From Phoronis australis (Eukaryota > Phoronida > Phoronidae): a stretch of DNA of 64,000 nucleotides. The DNA lies in the NCBI GenBank assembly GCA_002633005.1, contig NMRA01000024.1:658895-722894 (forward strand), in the 5' to 3' direction. Below the pieces are notes generated by a model. It saw only the letters and a list, made by a program, of their open reading frames with translations, did no database searches and had not been told where the DNA came from. Shown one piece after another: positions 60,334 through 64,000 of this stretch; the stretch's first letter is position 1; the number at the start of each line of letters is the position of its first letter. The position numbers were made by a program, and so were the translations under genes.

Positions 60334-61246
60334 CCCTGAGAAAAGCGCAGTAATTAAAACTTACCAAACACAAGGCACAAATGGTTCCACATCGTTTATG
60401 ATGACTACTGTTCCCAGGAGTCACAAAATTGATTTTAAATGACATTTTAGTTGATAAGAAGCCCGGATCGTGGAGGGCCGTGAGAGCGACCAGCAGGTTA
60501 TGAACAACTCCCAGGGTCAAGATTCGAGGGTCCGTTAAAACACACCGAGCATTATAACCGAAAAGTTAAACGGGTATAATGCTCTGACACGAGCTTCATA
60601 GAAGTTTATGATTTCCGCAATAAAGTCTTGCGACAAAATCGCTTAATTCGACTGTACATGCTAGGCGCACGGGTCTTACGTGCGCACATGCGGTATAAAC
60701 TGACGTTGCCCACCCTGGCACGTGAAATAATTTAACGGGTGCTTGTTTTGATTTTTTAAAGTGACATTAGCGGTTTTACTGCCGAAAAACACGTCTTGGG
60801 GACTATTGTTCAATGGGAAAGACTTCTTGACCAGAGCAATAAAACAATAAAGTCCATTTTTCTGTTGTGATTCCATAACAAACCGCCAATCCTCGTCGTC
60901 GGCTGCCGGACATTTGATGAAATCAAGGACAGTGGATTTTCAAATTATAATTGCTTAAAGCCCTATCTATACTTGTCAGCAGGTGGGATTAATCCGCCGG
61001 CAAACCGTTAAGCTGTAACCATGGGAGTTCCAAGTCCGAATCCGCGAATGAAGCTAGTCTTTGACATTTCCTCGCCAATGGTGTCCCTTTACAGACGTCT
61101 ATGACGTTGAAACTGAATTTATTGACAGATCAGTAAAAGTGTTAAAAGCAAACGAAGAAGATCTCAGATCAGTGGAGATTTATTAGTTCAAGATAAGTAC
61201 ACATAAATTTCACAGTTCACTGTATTGTACTTCGATTTTCCGCCTC

Positions 61247-61347
61247 TTATAACTGGTCTGAGCAAGGTTCTTTGCCGTAAACGGTGATTTCCTCAAATCC
61301 ACGTTTCTTATTCACGCAGCTTTGTACACCGAGTTCGCAGTCGTTGC
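61247..61347 (-). CDS. Stop-containing Kazal exon
   Basis: After acceptor TTGTAG|GC (phase 1) it reads NDCELGVQSCVNKKRGFEEI then TVYGKEPCSDQL and TAA. The spacing C-x6-C-x17-C equals that of the Kazal halves at 56.5 and 57.7 kb, so it is the C-terminal half of another Kazal domain. It could end a neighbouring paralogue or serve as an alternative last exon. No matching N-terminal half was found up to the window edge. The exon is identical in both allele blocks while nearby sequence differs. Confidence 0.8.
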
Positions 61348-61794
61348 CTACAAAATTTGAATGTTGCTTAGGACAACAAAGCATAGTTCGTCTCATTTCA
61401 AGACCTGTGCTCACTGACTAAACAATAATAATAATAAAAACGCCCTTCGCAGCAATTTCAGCCAAAGTCTTGTGTTTTTGAAAGGTGGGCAAAGTCACTT
61501 AAGCAAGGATAAACAAGTTAGGCATGAATTGCCAAGCGATAAGTAAACCAAACAAAAAACAAATCTCGCATCATTTTTACTCGTCTCCGGTGGATTCTTT
61601 TATGAAAAAGTGAACAACTGAAAATACCGTAACATTGATTCGATTTTTAAAAACACACGTACCCATACCCAACTATGATTGTTGGCCTGATGTACAATTT
61701 AACAATTACGTTGTTATGAAGCTGTAGTAACGGCAAGGAGAATTTCAGAAATGTATCGAGTACAAAGTGCTTACCAAGGTCAGCCTGACGACGG

Positions 61795-61932
61795 CAACTG
61801 TGATGATGAAGACAGTGATGAGAATGATGATGATGATGACGACAGGGATGTGGGTGGTGATCACGGAAATGATGATGGTGATGATGATGATGATGATGAG
61901 GGTGATGATGATGATGATGATGATGATGATGT

Positions 61933-61980
<48 letters not shown>
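61795..61980. repeat. (GAT)n microsatellite
   Basis: Almost pure gat/atg triplets over about 180 bp, ending at the N. Asp- or Ile-rich open frames here are artefacts of the repeat. Confidence 0.95.
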
Positions 61981-63327
61981 NCATAAAATACGTTATAAAC
62001 CCTGGACTCAAAATGCAGTCAACCTGCCAATGCTTGAAAAGCCCATCAATGAAATGGAATTTTGCTCTAATCGTGTTTGATAAAGCTGACGATGAAGTTT
62101 CAATTCGAAAAAGCAGCATTGTGCACCATCAAGGGTCTGGTTCTTGAAAGACGACTTAAGACTTAAGACAGAGATTCGGCCTTACTCTCCGACACCACAA
62201 CTGTTGACTAAATGTTAAGTCAAATAATTATGAATGCTTCATAGTCTAAAAATAATTTTCAGGAATTGTCTCAGCACAAACAAATTACATGTATATTCTC
62301 AGAGACTTTGCACTTTTGCTGACTGAAGTGAGACTTAATTAGTTCTCGAAAATGGATGTGTCGTATGAAAAATCAATTTTCTGACTTTTAAAAGTCTGAA
62401 GTCACTTTTCATGAAACACGCCCCTGAGAAAAGCGCAGTAATTAAAACTTACCAAACACAAGGCACAAATGGTTCCACATCGTTTATGATGACTACTGTT
62501 CCCAGGAGTCACAAAATTGATTTTAAATGACATTTTAGTTGATAAGAAGCCCGGATCGTGGAGGGCCGTGAGAGCGACCAGCAGGTTATGAACAACTCCC
62601 AGGGTCAAGATTCGAGGGTCCGTTAAAATACACCGAGCATTATAACCGAAAAGTTAAACGGGTATAATGCTCTGACACGAGCTTCATAGAAGTTTATGAT
62701 TTCCGCAATAAAGTCTTGCGACAAAATCGCTTAATTCGACTGTACATGCTAGGCGCACGGGTCTTACGTGCGCACATGCGGTATAAACTGACGTTGCCCA
62801 CCCTGGCACGTGAAATAATTTAACGGGTGCTTGTTTTGATTTTTTAAAGTGACATTAGCGGTTTTACTGCCGAAAAACACGTCTTGGGGACTATTGTTTA
62901 ATGGGAAAGACTTCTTGACCAGAGCAATAAAACAATAAAGTCCATTTTTCTGTTGTGATTCCATAACAAACCGCCAATTCTCGTCTTCGGCTGCCGGACA
63001 TTTGATGAAATCAAGGACAGTGGATTTTCAAATTATAATTGCTTAAAGCACTATACTTGTCATCAGGTGGGATTAATCCGCCGGCAAACCGTTAAGCTGT
63101 AACCATGGGAGTTCCAAGTCCGAATCCACGAATGAAGCTAGTCTTTGACATTTCCTCGCCAATGGTGTCCCTTTATAGACGTCTATGACGTTGAAACTGA
63201 ATTTATTGGCAGATCAGTAAAAGTGTTAAAAGCAAACGAAGAAGATCTCAGATCAGTGGAGTTTTATTAGTTCAAGATAAGTACACATAAACTTCACAGT
63301 TCACTGTATAGTTCGATTTTCCGCCTC

Positions 63328-63428
63328 TTATAACTGGTCTGAGCAAGGTTCTTTGCCGTAAACGGTGATTTCCTCAAATCCACGTTTCTTATTCACGCAG
63401 CTTTGTACACCGAGTTCGCAGTCGTTGC
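63328..63428 (-). CDS. Stop-containing Kazal exon, second copy
   Basis: Base-for-base equal to 61247-61347 across the exon, with the same acceptor. Probably the other allele. Confidence 0.75.
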
Positions 63429-63867
63429 CTACAAAATTTGAATGTTGCTTAGGACAACAAAACATAGTTCGTCTCATTTCAAGACCTGTGCTCACTGACT
63501 AAACAATAATAATAAAAACACCCTTCGCAGCAATTTCAGCCAAAGTCTTGTGTTTTTTGAAGGGTGGGTAATGTCACGTAAGCAAGGATAAGCAAGTAAG
63601 GCATGAATTGCCAAGCGATGAGTAAACCAAACAAAAACAAATCCCGCATCATTTTTACTCGTCTCCGATGGATTTTTTATGAAAAAGTGAACAACTAAAA
63701 ATACCGTAACAAGGATTCGATTTTCAAAAACACACGTACCCATACCCAACTATGCTTGTTGGCCTGATGTACAATTTAACAATTAAGTTGTTATGAAGCT
63801 GTAGTAACGGCAAGGAGAGTCTCAGAAATGTATCGAGTACAAAGTGCTTACCAAGGTCAGCCTGACG

Positions 63868-63955
63868 ACGGCAACTGTGATGATGAAGACAATGATGAGA
63901 ATGATGATGATGACGACAGGGATGTGAATGGTGATCACGGAAATGATGATGATGG

Positions 63956-64000
<45 letters not shown>
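63868..64000. repeat. (GAT)n microsatellite, second copy
   Basis: The allelic counterpart of 61795-61980; continues past the window edge. Confidence 0.95.

Larger units (their letters stand above)
59894..61980. repeat. Duplicated block C, copy 1 (probably allele 1)
   Basis: Starts cataaaatacgttataaacc and ends in the (GAT)n array at the single N (61981). It carries the Kazal exon at 61247-61347. Confidence 0.9.
61982..64000. repeat. Duplicated block C, copy 2 (probably allele 2)
   Basis: A direct copy of block C that resumes right after the N. The window ends inside its (GAT)n array, so the unit is cut by the window edge. Confidence 0.9.

Noticed and set aside
60360-60440. Possible small exon ending at a good GTAAGT donor (MSFKINFVTPGNSSHHKRC...)
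   Set aside because: It lacks the Kazal N-half pattern needed for the neighbouring gene and matches nothing else I know.
60676-60876. 66-codon minus-strand frame present in both allele copies
   Set aside because: Preservation between two alleles is not evidence of selection, and amino-acid changes occur just upstream; no domain recognised.
61751-62147. Asp-rich and Ile-rich open frames on both strands
   Set aside because: They are translations of the (GAT)n microsatellite, which is open in several frames, and they cross an N.
1-64000. CRISPR arrays, bacterial operons, ribosome-binding sites
   Set aside because: Gene structure is plainly eukaryotic (spliced, long introns); the only regular repeats are microsatellites and one 67-bp minisatellite.

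Overview
This is animal nuclear DNA. It is AT-rich and intron-rich, with small exons spread over kilobases, canonical GT-AG splice sites, dispersed inverted-repeat elements, a decayed non-LTR retrotransposon and tRNA-derived SINE heads. The gene content (one long CAMSAP/Patronin gene, an SDF2-type ER protein ending HDEL, Kazal exons, a P2X7-type domain relic) and the high divergence between what look like two alleles fit a highly heterozygous, probably marine, invertebrate bilaterian. The species cannot be fixed from the sequence alone.

Layout. 0.4-1.3 kb: relic of a P2X7 C-terminal-type domain gene (minus), with stops and frameshifts. 1.5-8.9 kb: no gene recognised; two short elements with inverted ends and 5-bp target duplications. 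9.0-10.65 kb: 5'-truncated, frameshifted LINE (minus), joined to an unidentified open frame to 11.29 kb. 14.76-42.68 kb: a complete CAMSAP/Patronin gene (minus) in 18 coding exons, about 1,822 aa, with CH domain, coiled coils and CKK domain. 43.04-50.47 kb: a complete SDF2/SDF2L1 gene (plus) in 6 exons, 220 aa. The two genes are head to head with 355 bp between start codons. 56.5-57.9 kb: the last two exons of a Kazal-inhibitor gene (minus). 61.2 kb (and again at 63.3 kb): another stop-containing Kazal exon.

Assembly. Three large direct duplications (32.0/33.3 kb, 49.7/52.0 kb, 59.9/62.0 kb) each carry a single N between the copies, exactly at the junction in two of them, and the copies differ by a few percent. 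The simplest reading is two alleles left side by side, not true tandem duplications. In the first, one allele appears to carry a transposon end that the other lacks.

How the genes relate. CAMSAP caps and stabilises microtubule minus ends; SDF2 works with ER Hsp40/Hsp70 chaperones. They share a compact intergenic region and not an obvious pathway. The Kazal exons are phase-1 modules that split each Kazal domain at the same place, and the extra stop-bearing exon at 61.2 kb suggests either neighbouring paralogues or alternative 3' ends.
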